The notes: a model not told the origin generated them from the letters alone. A stretch of DNA of 8,674 nucleotides from an uncultured Eubacteriales bacterium (GCA_934489945.1 CAKSSY010000070.1:1-8674), one strand, 5' to 3'; counted from the stretch's first letter, positions 1-6,672 are shown. Translations and numbers: made by a program.

Positions 1-77
1 GGTTTTCGGTGGCACAACTACTCAAATGCGTACATGATTTCGAGTCAGCCCCGTTATGACCACTTCGATACCTCTCC
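1..77 (-). tRNA. tRNA-Ser(CGA), 5' half; 3' part abnormal and cut by window edge
   Basis: Read on the minus strand from base 77, the sequence has a seryl-tRNA 5' half typical of clostridia: acceptor strand GGAGAGG (77-71), then TA, D-arm strands TCG and CGG around a loop containing GTGG, and anticodon loop CTCGAAA with anticodon CGA (plus-strand 40-42). The anticodon stem is already imperfect: GCTGA faces TCATG, leaving only three good pairs unless a U is bulged. After it, about 32 nt run to the edge without the expected T-arm (no GGTTCGAATC-like loop). That is too long for a normal serine variable arm followed directly by a T-arm. The gene may be a pseudo-tRNA, be interrupted by an element off the left edge, or be an assembly junction. 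UCG codons could be read by a tRNA-Ser(UGA) elsewhere. I am sure of the tRNA-Ser origin but not that it works. Confidence 0.7.
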
Positions 78-311
78 ATATTCTTTTCGCTATCAAAAGA
101 TATTTCTTCTTTCAATTAACCAATTCTGTCATGAAAAACGTGACAACAAGAATATTATATCACATTTTCTCAAAAATGCAATAGGAATTTTGAAAAAAAT
201 CCAAATTTTTCAATGTTCTCTTTAACAGCGAGATTTGAAATTGCAAAAAGAGGGAATACCGTTATTGAGGAATTGTTTTCAAAGATGATAAGATTTCCTC
301 TTCTTTTCGGC
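78..311. other. Non-coding divergent intergenic region
   Basis: This AT-rich stretch separates the minus-strand tRNA from the plus-strand operon, and I see no credible gene in it. It holds an inverted repeat with 8-bp arms (TTGAAAAA at 190-197, TTTTTCAA at 206-213; 8-nt spacer). It also holds a weaker pair, GAGGAA (267-272) and TTCCTC (295-300), just upstream of the -35 box. Either could be an operator, for example for the adjacent RpiR-type regulator. AT-rich dyads are common by chance, so this is only a suggestion. Confidence 0.4.
154..162 (-). promoter_or_regulatory. Putative extended -10 promoter for the divergent tRNA-Ser gene
   Basis: On the minus strand, bases 162-154 read TGATATAAT, a perfect TATAAT with the extended -10 TG. 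It would start RNA near base 147, about 70 nt upstream of the tRNA 5' end. No good -35 hexamer lies at 16-18 bp spacing (the best options match 3 of 6 positions), so the call rests on the extended -10 and on its position. Confidence 0.45.
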
Positions 312-340
312 TTGACAAACCTGTCTGTTGTTGATATAAT
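312..340 (+). promoter_or_regulatory. Consensus sigma-A promoter of the rpiR-to-S1 operon
   Basis: A perfect -35 TTGACA (312-317) and a perfect -10 TATAAT (335-340) are separated by exactly 17 bp. The -10 is also extended (TG at 332-333). Transcription should start near 346-348, giving a leader of about 40 nt before the ATG at 389. Such a complete consensus predicts a strong promoter that needs no activator, so control would more likely be by repression. Confidence 0.85.
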
Positions 341-388
341 ACATAAGAATGACTTCCTGAAATTTTCTGTCATGCGGAAGGGAAAAAA

Positions 389-1252
389 ATGAAATCCGAT
401 TTGCTGAAAAAAATAGAAAAACGGTATCCGGATCTCTCTAAGGGTCATAAAAGCATTGCCCGGTATATTCTTGACCATTATGAAAAAGCAGCGTATATGA
501 CGGCGGCAAAACTTGGATCTATTACCGGAGTATCTGAGTCTACAGTGGTGCGCTTTGCCGGAGAGATCGGTTTTGAAGGCTATCCGGAGTTTGAACGGGC
601 ACTGCAGGAGCTTGTTCGTACAAGACTTACCTCCTTTCAGCGTGTAGAGGTTACCGACGCTCTTATGGGAGACAAAGATGTTTTGGAACAGGTTTTGCTT
701 TCCGATGCCGATAAAATACGGCAGACATTGGACTCCTGCGACAGAGAGGCATTTAACCGGGCGGTGGATCACATTATTGCCGCCAAACGCATATATATCC
801 TTGGTGTTCGTTCCTCTGCGGCACTTGCGGGATTTTTGCACTATAATCTGCAAATGGTATTTGATAATCTTACGCTTGTTCAAACAACATCCGGCAATGA
901 AATGCTTGAGCAGATTATGCGGATTGGGGCGGAGGATGTGATGATTGCCATCAGCTTTCCGCGCTATTCCAAGCGGATTATCAAGGCAGTGGAGTTTGCC
1001 GCCAGCAAGGGCACGAACATTGTGGCACTGACGGATAGTGCCGAGTCGCCGATTGCGGGCGGAGCAAGCCAACTTCTGACGGCAAACAGCGATATGGCAT
1101 CTTTTGTCGATTCGCTTGTTGCGCCGCTCAGTATCGTTAATGCTATTATTGCGGCGGTTGCACGCAAAAAAAGAGATGAGTTGACAGACCGGCTTCGCAC
1201 ATTGGAAAAAATTTGGGACGAGTACGATGTCTACGATAAAAGTCATGAATGA
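389..1252 (+). CDS. MurR/RpiR-family transcriptional regulator (HTH + SIS)
   Basis: Predicted DNA-binding regulator of 287 aa, the usual length for the family. Residues about 1-77 form the N-terminal RpiR helix-turn-helix domain, with recognition region ITGVSESTVVRFAGEIGF at 45-62. Residues about 125-255 form a SIS domain (YILGVRSSAALAGF at 136-149; a later stretch includes ISFPRYSK at 188-195). SIS domains in this family bind phosphorylated sugars or amino-sugars, which alter DNA binding; the ligand cannot be read from the sequence. The ATG is preceded by GGAAGGGA (376-383), a good Shine-Dalgarno. It is the first gene after a consensus promoter and its end overlaps the next gene by 26 nt, so it probably controls its own operon. 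No sugar-catabolic genes are adjacent, so its regulon may lie elsewhere or include envelope precursors. Confidence 0.9.
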   Translation: MKSDLLKKIEKRYPDLSKGHKSIARYILDHYEKAAYMTAAKLGSITGVSESTVVRFAGEIGFEGYPEFERALQELVRTRLTSFQRVEVTDALMGDKDVLEQVLLSDADKIRQTLDSCDREAFNRAVDHIIAAKRIYILGVRSSAALAGFLHYNLQMVFDNLTLVQTTSGNEMLEQIMRIGAEDVMIAISFPRYSKRIIKAVEFAASKGTNIVALTDSAESPIAGGASQLLTANSDMASFVDSLVAPLSIVNAIIAAVARKKRDELTDRLRTLEKIWDEYDVYDKSHE

Positions 1253-2489
1253 TACAAGAAAGATTGCCGTAATCGGCGGCGGTGCGGCGGGAATGATGGC
1301 TGCCGTTTCAGCCGCAAAGGCGGGAGCGCAGGTTACCATATATGAAAAGAACGATCGTCCCGGCAGGAAGCTCCGGATTACCGGAAAGGGGCGATGTAAT
1401 GTTACCAATGACTGTGATCTGAATGAATTTCTGCGAAATGTTCCTACCAATTCCCGCTTTCTTTATGCGGCACTGACGCATTTTTCCACCGCTGATACCA
1501 AAACGTTTTTTGAGAATGCCGGAGTACCGCTTAAAACCGAACGCGGCAATCGTGTTTTTCCTGTCTCCGATAAGGCACAGGACATTGTAGATGCGCTTGT
1601 GTCGGACTGTCGTCGGGAAAAGGTAAGATTCGTTTTTGAAAAGGTGAAAAAAGTTCATATAAGAGGGGGCAGTGCCGAGGGCGTGGAAACGGAGTCGGGC
1701 GTGTATGCCGCAGATGCCGTTATTGTTTCTACGGGAGGAATGTCTTATCCGTTGACCGGCTCGGATGGTGACGGTTATCGTTTTGCCAAAGAGTCCGGAA
1801 TTTCCGTGACACCGCTTTTGCCGTCGTTGGTACCGATTGTCTCAAAGGATCCTGTTTGCGGTGCTTTACAGGGGCTTTCCTTGCGGAATGTTTCCCTTCG
1901 CATTTGTGAAAAGGGGAGCGGAAAAACCGTGTTTGAGGATTTCGGGGAGATGATGTTTACGCATTTCGGATTGACCGGGCCGATGATTCTTTCGGCTTCG
2001 GCACATATTCCCGATATTACGCCCGGGAAATATGAGGCGGTAATCGACCTCAAACCGGCTTTGGATCGCAAAACTCTTGACCTTCGCCTACAACATGACT
2101 TTATAAAATATAACAATCGGGATTTCGGAAATTCGCTTGGCGATTTGCTTCCGCAGAAAATGATTGGTGTTGTGATAGGACTTACGGGAATTCCGCCTCA
2201 TAAAAAGGTCAACTCCGTCACAAGGGAAGAACGTACAATTCTTTGCGATCTTTTGAAACATTTTCGGATTCCGCTTTTCGGTTTTCGCCCGATTGCTGAG
2301 GCGATTGTCACCAAAGGCGGCGTTGATGTGAAGGAACTGAACCCGAAAACGATGGAGGCGAAAGCTGTGAAGGGACTGTATTTTGTGGGAGAGGTTCTCG
2401 ATGTCGATGCTTATACCGGCGGTTTTAATCTGCAAATTGCATTTTCTACCGCAACTCTTGCCGGTGAGAATGCCGCAATCGGTCAATGA
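1227..2489 (+). CDS. BaiN/HI0933-family FAD-dependent oxidoreductase
   Basis: A 420-aa cytosolic flavoprotein of the HI0933-like family (annotated as aminoacetone oxidase family FAD-binding enzyme, BaiN or YhiN). The N-terminal Rossmann motif is IGGGAAG (16-22), with acidic E40 ending the second strand. The family signature GRKLRITGKGRCNVTN sits at 46-61. Other family blocks are STGGMSYP and GLTGPMIL, and near the C-terminus GGVDVKELNPKTM, GLYFVGEVLD and GGFNLQIAFSTA. One clostridial member (BaiN) is linked to bile-acid reduction, but the family is widespread and its usual substrate is not established, so I assign no reaction. The start at 1227 overlaps rpiR by 26 nt with a weak GGGA 8 nt upstream. 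An ATG at 1245 (residue 7) is the alternative; it has no visible Shine-Dalgarno. The overlap implies co-transcription and probably translational coupling. Confidence 0.9.
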   Translation: MSTIKVMNDTRKIAVIGGGAAGMMAAVSAAKAGAQVTIYEKNDRPGRKLRITGKGRCNVTNDCDLNEFLRNVPTNSRFLYAALTHFSTADTKTFFENAGVPLKTERGNRVFPVSDKAQDIVDALVSDCRREKVRFVFEKVKKVHIRGGSAEGVETESGVYAADAVIVSTGGMSYPLTGSDGDGYRFAKESGISVTPLLPSLVPIVSKDPVCGALQGLSLRNVSLRICEKGSGKTVFEDFGEMMFTHFGLTGPMILSASAHIPDITPGKYEAVIDLKPALDRKTLDLRLQHDFIKYNNRDFGNSLGDLLPQKMIGVVIGLTGIPPHKKVNSVTREERTILCDLLKHFRIPLFGFRPIAEAIVTKGGVDVKELNPKTMEAKAVKGLYFVGEVLDVDAYTGGFNLQIAFSTATLAGENAAIGQ

Positions 2490-2519
2490 TTTGAATATGT
2501 TTATTTAAGGAGAAAAACG

Positions 2520-3350
2520 ATGGAATTTCAGTATCTCGGGACTGCGGCGGCAGAGGGAATCCCGGCAGTGTTTTGCTCCTGTGAGCGTTGTGTAAAATCC
2601 AGAAAAATCGGTGGTCGCGCGGTTCGTACCCGTACTCAGGCGATAATTGACGGAACACTGCTGATAGATTTTCCTGCCGATGCCTATATGCATTCACTTA
2701 TGTGGGGAATTGATTATTCTACAATTCGGCATTGCCTTGTTACCCATACTCACGAGGACCACCTGTATCCGAAGGAGGTCGGTATGATGGCACCCGGGTT
2801 TTCCCATCTTCCCGAAGACTATCATATGACATTTTACGGCTCGAAAAAAGTGAAGGAAATGCTGGAGCCGGTTGTGTCGGTGCCGAAGCTCGTACCGATT
2901 ACGGATGTGAAATGCCTTGAACCGTTTGAGACGTTCATGGTTGACAGATATACCGTGACGGCACTTCCTGCCAAACACGACGCGCGAAGCGGTCCTCTCT
3001 TTTATCAGATTTCGGACGGGGAAAAGACCATTCTTTTTGCTCACGATACGCACTTCTTCACAGACGATATCTGGATGTTCTGGGAAACAAACAAACCGCA
3101 TTTCGACATGGTTTCGCTCGATTGCACCAATGCGATGCTTCCGTTGAAATATATCGGACATATGGGACTGGCTGAGAATATTGAAGCGCGTCGCAAAATG
3201 CTGGAGATGGGACTTGCCGACGAAAAGACAAAGTTTGTTTGTAATCATTTTTCGCATAACGGGACCGATGTTGTTTACGACGACTTCGCGCCCATTGCAT
3301 CCGCCGCGGGATTTATAACTTCCTATGACGGAATGAAAATTACGGTTTAA
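2520..3350 (+). CDS. PhnP-like MBL-fold metallohydrolase
   Basis: A 276-aa metallo-beta-lactamase-fold hydrolase, predicted cytosolic. The metal site is complete: H76-T-H78-E-D80-H81, H153 (PAKHD), D176 (FAHDTH) and H243 (CNHFSH). The N-terminal C19-x-C21-xx-C24 resembles the extra zinc site of PhnP (5-phosphoribosyl 1,2-cyclic phosphate phosphodiesterase). GHMG at 213-216 is another block seen in PhnP-like proteins. No phosphonate (phn) genes are nearby, so the substrate is unknown; a cyclic phosphodiester is the best guess from the family. It starts 30 nt after the flavoprotein with AAGGAG (2507-2512) spaced 7 nt from ATG, and ends 11 nt before the cmk-plsC ORF, inside the operon. Confidence 0.88.
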   Translation: MEFQYLGTAAAEGIPAVFCSCERCVKSRKIGGRAVRTRTQAIIDGTLLIDFPADAYMHSLMWGIDYSTIRHCLVTHTHEDHLYPKEVGMMAPGFSHLPEDYHMTFYGSKKVKEMLEPVVSVPKLVPITDVKCLEPFETFMVDRYTVTALPAKHDARSGPLFYQISDGEKTILFAHDTHFFTDDIWMFWETNKPHFDMVSLDCTNAMLPLKYIGHMGLAENIEARRKMLEMGLADEKTKFVCNHFSHNGTDVVYDDFAPIASAAGFITSYDGMKITV

Positions 3351-3361
3351 ATGGGGGGCTT

Positions 3362-4663
3362 ATGTTTCAGATTGCCATAGACGGTCCGAGCGGTGCCGGG
3401 AAAAGCACGATAGCCAAGGCAATTGCCTCAAGAATGGGGATTGTATATGTTGATACCGGAGCACTGTACCGCACGGTCGGTTATTTTGTACGGAAGGCGG
3501 AGGCAGATCCCACAGATGCTGCTGCGGTGATTGCCCTTTTGCCTCAGATTCATATTGAAATCAAATACGAAAACGGAAATCAGTGCGTTTATCTGAACGG
3601 TGAAAATCTCGGTGATAAGATTCGTGTTCCCGAAATTGCCGGATATGCTTCTGCGGTTTCCAAGATCCCGGAAGTGCGGGCATTTTTGCTGGACGCACAA
3701 CGCTCAATTGCAAAGACCAACAGTGTTGTTATGGACGGGCGTGACATCGGAACGGTTATTCTGCCGAATGCGGATGTCAAGATTTTTCTGACGGCATCGG
3801 ATGAGTGTCGTGCTGAACGCCGTTATGTCGAATTGAAAGAGAAGGGAATGGACGTGACACCGGAAGGCGTTCTTGCAGATATGCGTGCTCGCGATGAACA
3901 GGACAGAAACCGCGATATTGCTCCTGCTGTTCCCGCTCCTGATTCGATTCTGCTGGATACTTCATCGTACACGCTTGAACAGAGCATTGAACACGCAATT
4001 CTCATTATCAATCGGACACTCGGCAAAAAAAAAGATCTCCGCAATAAGTTTTTTCGGGTAATGTATCCGATTTTTGTTCATATTGTTCATCTGATTTTTC
4101 GTGTTAAGGTGATTGGCGCGGAGAATGAACCGAAAGAGGGCGGGTTTCTTGTCTGTGCCAACCATATTGCTGCTTCCGATCCGGTCGTAATCTCTTCGGC
4201 GTTGAAGAAACATCAGATTTGTTTTATGGCAAAAAAGGAACTGTTCCGTGTGCCGGGATTGTCATGGCTGATCCGTCATTTCGGGGCTTATCCGGTTGAC
4301 AGAAAAATCAGCGATGTCGGAGCGATCCGCCATGCAATCCACCTTCTCAATCAGGGGTACTGTGCCGGACTTTTCCCGCAGGGAACAAGGCATCCGGGGG
4401 AGAATCCGCGTGATACAAAGGTCAAAAACGGAGCCGCGATGATTGCCTCTCACGCCGATGCCACGATTCTGCCGATTCATATTTATCGTAAGGGCTATTG
4501 TTCCAAGGCGTTTCGTCGTACCGTGGTGGTGATAGGCAAACCGATTCCGTTTTCCGAATTCGGATATGACTCCGAAAAGCCGGGAGAATATTCCCGCATT
4601 ACGCAAGAGATTTTTGATCGGATTTGTACTCTCGGAGAGGAGTGCGAGGAGTGCCGGAAATAA
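3362..4663 (+). CDS. cmk-plsC: Cytidylate kinase / PlsC-type acyltransferase in one ORF
   Basis: A 433-aa ORF with two enzymes. Residues 1-222 are a complete (d)CMP kinase: P-loop GPSGAGKST (8-16), DTGALYR (31-37), MDGRDIGTVILP (124-135) and lid arginines around RDEQDRNRD (177-185). It converts CMP or dCMP to CDP or dCDP with ATP. Residues about 234-433 are a lysophospholipid acyltransferase of the PlsC family: catalytic NHIAASD (267-273) and block III FPQGTR (338-343), where the canonical glutamate is glutamine (Q340). It is expected at the membrane, making phosphatidic acid. The two genes are usually adjacent in Clostridia. Here they are joined through an A9 run (4025-4033) encoding Lys222-224, and a one-base shift would split them (see the junction entry). 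It starts 11 nt after the hydrolase with a G-rich site at 3353-3358, and ends 13 nt inside ispH. Confidence 0.85.
   Translation: MFQIAIDGPSGAGKSTIAKAIASRMGIVYVDTGALYRTVGYFVRKAEADPTDAAAVIALLPQIHIEIKYENGNQCVYLNGENLGDKIRVPEIAGYASAVSKIPEVRAFLLDAQRSIAKTNSVVMDGRDIGTVILPNADVKIFLTASDECRAERRYVELKEKGMDVTPEGVLADMRARDEQDRNRDIAPAVPAPDSILLDTSSYTLEQSIEHAILIINRTLGKKKDLRNKFFRVMYPIFVHIVHLIFRVKVIGAENEPKEGGFLVCANHIAASDPVVISSALKKHQICFMAKKELFRVPGLSWLIRHFGAYPVDRKISDVGAIRHAIHLLNQGYCAGLFPQGTRHPGENPRDTKVKNGAAMIASHADATILPIHIYRKGYCSKAFRRTVVVIGKPIPFSEFGYDSEKPGEYSRITQEIFDRICTLGEECEECRK
4025..4063 (+). other. A9 slippage-prone junction and possible PlsC restart
   Basis: Nine A residues (4025-4033) encode three lysines exactly between the kinase and acyltransferase domains. 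If one A is added, or the reading frame shifts by -1, Cmk ends at TAA 4045-4047 after K-R-S-P-Q. If one A is lost (+1), it ends at TAA 4059-4061, which overlaps ATG 4061-4063 as TAATG. That ATG (Met234) begins MYPIFVH, a plausible free PlsC N-terminus. Runs of nine A are known substrates for RNA polymerase slippage, and A-AAA-AAA is a known class of -1 ribosomal slippery heptamer. I see no strong Shine-Dalgarno before 4061 (only CGGG at 4055-4058), so coupling would be needed. Homopolymer length error is the main alternative. Confidence 0.5.
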
Positions 4664-6672
4664 TCGTTGCCCAAAACGCCGGATTTTGCTTTGGCGTCAA
4701 ACGAGCCACAGAACGCCTTGCCACCGAGATTGCAAAGGGAGACGGCAGACGGATTTTTACACTCGGTCATCTGATTCATAATCCTGTGTATCTTGCGAGA
4801 CTTGAAAGACAGGGCGTGTTTTCGGTCGAGATGGAGGAGATTCCGAAATTGGCGGCAGAAGCAACCCCGGCACATCCGGTGGTGTTGTTTATCCGTGCTC
4901 ACGGAATTTCGCCTTCCGTTGAAAGGACATTGCGGGAGCTTTCGGTTCACTATCCGGATTTTTCTTATGAAGATTGTACCTGTCCGTATGTAATGAAAAT
5001 TCATCGCATTGCGGCGGAGTGTTCACCGGAAGAATCCTTTTTCGTCTTGATGGGGGATAAAGCACACCCCGAGGTGATTGGGATTATGGACTGTTTTTCG
5101 GGAGAAAAGGCGGTTTTTTCCACGGCGGAAGAATTGGAATCGTCATTTTGTCAAGGCGGTTTGGACAAACTGCACAAAAAAACGCCCGTGTTTGCGGTGC
5201 AAACTACATATAATTTGTCAGAGTGGAAAAAAACTCAAAAAAAAATCAAAAAACTATATACAAATCCGATTATTTTTGATACAATATGTAATGTTACGGA
5301 AAAAAGACAGGACGAGGCAAAGAATTTGTCCAAAGCGTGTGATGCAATGATCGTCATAGGCGGCAAGGAAAGCTCCAATACCGCAAAGTTGGCTGAAATA
5401 TGCCGCGAAAACTGTGAACACACCTATGTGATAGAGTCGGCGGCGGAGCTTGCTTCTTTGAATCCGAACGACCACAAAAAAGTGGGAATTGTCGCCGGTG
5501 CGTCGACACCGAGTGACATAATAGAGGAGGTTTTCAGAATCATGAGCGAAGAAAATTTTGCCCAAATGCTCGACGAATCATTCAAAACTTTAAATACAGG
5601 AGACACCGTTACCGGCATCGTGACCAAGGTTACAGACGCGGATCTGCAGCTTGATCTCGGCACGAAGGTCACAGGCATTATCAAAGCCGAACAGATTACG
5701 GACGATTCTTCTGTAAAGCTGACCGATATGTTTAAGGTCGGCGACGAGGTGGAGGCTTTCGTCATTCGTGTCAGCGATGTTGAAGGCGTAGCCGAACTTT
5801 CCAAGAAGCGTGTTGACGCAGACAAGAACTGGGTCAAGATCGCGGAAGCCGCAAAGACCGAAGAGATTCTTGAGGGAAAGGTTACAGAGGTCGTTAAGGG
5901 TGGCGTGATCGTTTTGGTCGATTCGGTTCGCGTGTTTGTTCCTGCATCTCAGACCGGGGTCCCGAAAGACGGTGATCTTTCGTCTCTTGTCGGAACGATT
6001 GTCAGACTTCGCATTATCGAAATTAAGAGTTACGGCAAGAAGGCTATCGGCTCCATCCGTGCGGTACTCCGTGAGGAACGCCGTGCACAAGAGGCTGCAT
6101 TCTGGTCCGAAATCGAAGTCGGCAAGAAATATACCGGCAAGGTCAAGAGCATGACAAGCTACGGTGCCTTTGTGGATCTTGGTGGTGTGGACGGAATGGT
6201 TCACGCATCCGAACTTTCCTGGAAGCATATCAAATCTCCTGCCGATGTTCTTTCGATTGGTGACGAGATTACCGTGTTTGTCAAGAGCTTTGATCCCGAA
6301 AAGAAGAGAATTTCTCTCGGCTATAAGACCGAAGAAACCAATCCTTGGTTTATCTTCCGCAATACATGCAATGTTGGCGATGTTGTTTCGGTCAAGATCG
6401 TCAACATGATGCCGTTCGGCGCATTTGCCGAGATTATGGACGGAGTGGACGGTCTGATTCATATTTCTCAGATTGCTCAGACAAGAATTGCCAAACCCGC
6501 AGACGTTTTGGAACTCGGACAGATGGTAGATGCCAAGATTATCGATATTGATGACGAGAAGAAGAAAGTCAGCCTTTCGATCCGTGCGCTTCTTGATGAG
6601 GCACAGGCGGCAGAAGAGGCAATGCCGGAGGATTTTGCTGTCAATGACGCAGACTCCGAATCTGCTCAGTAA
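4651..6672 (+). CDS. ispH-rpsA: Bifunctional IspH / ribosomal protein S1
   Basis: From GTG 4651 the protein is 673 aa. Residues 1-297 are IspH (LytB), the [4Fe-4S] enzyme that makes IPP and DMAPP in the last MEP-pathway step. Iron ligands are C13 (NAGFCFGV), C111 (TCPYV) and C213 (TICNVT). Active-site H43, H84 (RAHG), H139 and catalytic E141 (HPEV) and SSNTAKL (241-247) are present. Residues 298-673 are S1 with four RNA-binding domains at about 317-386, 408-472, 490-560 and 575-645, then a short acidic tail. This fusion is known in Clostridia. GTG 4651 is chosen because AGAGGAG (4636-4642) lies 8 nt upstream and it gives the usual IspH N-terminus; a TTG at 4624 would add nine residues with no family match. 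It overlaps the cmk-plsC stop by 13 nt, so translation is probably coupled. Confidence 0.92.
   Translation: MPEIIVAQNAGFCFGVKRATERLATEIAKGDGRRIFTLGHLIHNPVYLARLERQGVFSVEMEEIPKLAAEATPAHPVVLFIRAHGISPSVERTLRELSVHYPDFSYEDCTCPYVMKIHRIAAECSPEESFFVLMGDKAHPEVIGIMDCFSGEKAVFSTAEELESSFCQGGLDKLHKKTPVFAVQTTYNLSEWKKTQKKIKKLYTNPIIFDTICNVTEKRQDEAKNLSKACDAMIVIGGKESSNTAKLAEICRENCEHTYVIESAAELASLNPNDHKKVGIVAGASTPSDIIEEVFRIMSEENFAQMLDESFKTLNTGDTVTGIVTKVTDADLQLDLGTKVTGIIKAEQITDDSSVKLTDMFKVGDEVEAFVIRVSDVEGVAELSKKRVDADKNWVKIAEAAKTEEILEGKVTEVVKGGVIVLVDSVRVFVPASQTGVPKDGDLSSLVGTIVRLRIIEIKSYGKKAIGSIRAVLREERRAQEAAFWSEIEVGKKYTGKVKSMTSYGAFVDLGGVDGMVHASELSWKHIKSPADVLSIGDEITVFVKSFDPEKKRISLGYKTEETNPWFIFRNTCNVGDVVSVKIVNMMPFGAFAEIMDGVDGLIHISQIAQTRIAKPADVLELGQMVDAKIIDIDDEKKKVSLSIRALLDEAQAAEEAMPEDFAVNDADSESAQ
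5227..5285 (+). promoter_or_regulatory. Putative internal promoter for S1, with phased A-tracts
   Basis: Inside the ispH part, an extended -10 TGATACAAT (5277-5285) lies 17 bp after TATACA (5257-5262, 4 of 6 matches to TTGACA). Just upstream are three A-tracts, A7 (5227-5233), A9 (5237-5245) and A6 (5248-5253). Their centres are about 10-11 bp apart, as in curved DNA or UP elements that bind the RNA polymerase alpha subunit. RNA would start near 5291-5293, about 250 nt before the S1 ATG. The A-tracts also encode a lysine-rich stretch (193-201), so chance is a real alternative. Confidence 0.45.
5523..5544 (+). promoter_or_regulatory. Internal Shine-Dalgarno and in-frame ATG for S1
   Basis: AGAGGAGG (5523-5530) is one of the strongest Shine-Dalgarno matches in the window. 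It is followed after 11 nt by ATG 5542, in frame with the long ORF (Met298). The predicted product begins MSEENFAQML, the place where free-standing clostridial S1 proteins would be expected to begin, right after the end of the IspH fold. Spacing is slightly long but usable. Confidence 0.6.
5542..6672 (+). other. rpsA: Possible nested S1-only coding region
   Basis: Translation from the internal ATG would yield a 376-aa S1 with all four S1 domains and no IspH. In its favour are the internal Shine-Dalgarno, a candidate promoter within ispH, and a codon shift at this point: lysine is 17 AAA/5 AAG before it and 7 AAA/26 AAG after it, as expected if S1 is made in much larger amounts than IspH. It is listed as an alternative product of the same ORF, not as an extra gene. 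Confidence 0.45.

Noticed and set aside
34..225. Plus-strand 63-codon frame near the left edge
   Set aside because: It runs antisense through the tRNA and its promoter, has no Shine-Dalgarno and no family match.
170..1450. Long minus-strand open frame of 426 codons opposite rpiR and the flavoprotein gene
   Set aside because: It mirrors two genes with clear family motifs, has no recognisable domain, and its composition is that of an antisense shadow.
5237..5245. A9 run within ispH as a programmed frameshift site
   Set aside because: It is not at a domain boundary and both shifts would only truncate IspH. Its phasing with neighbouring A-tracts before a -10 fits a promoter better.
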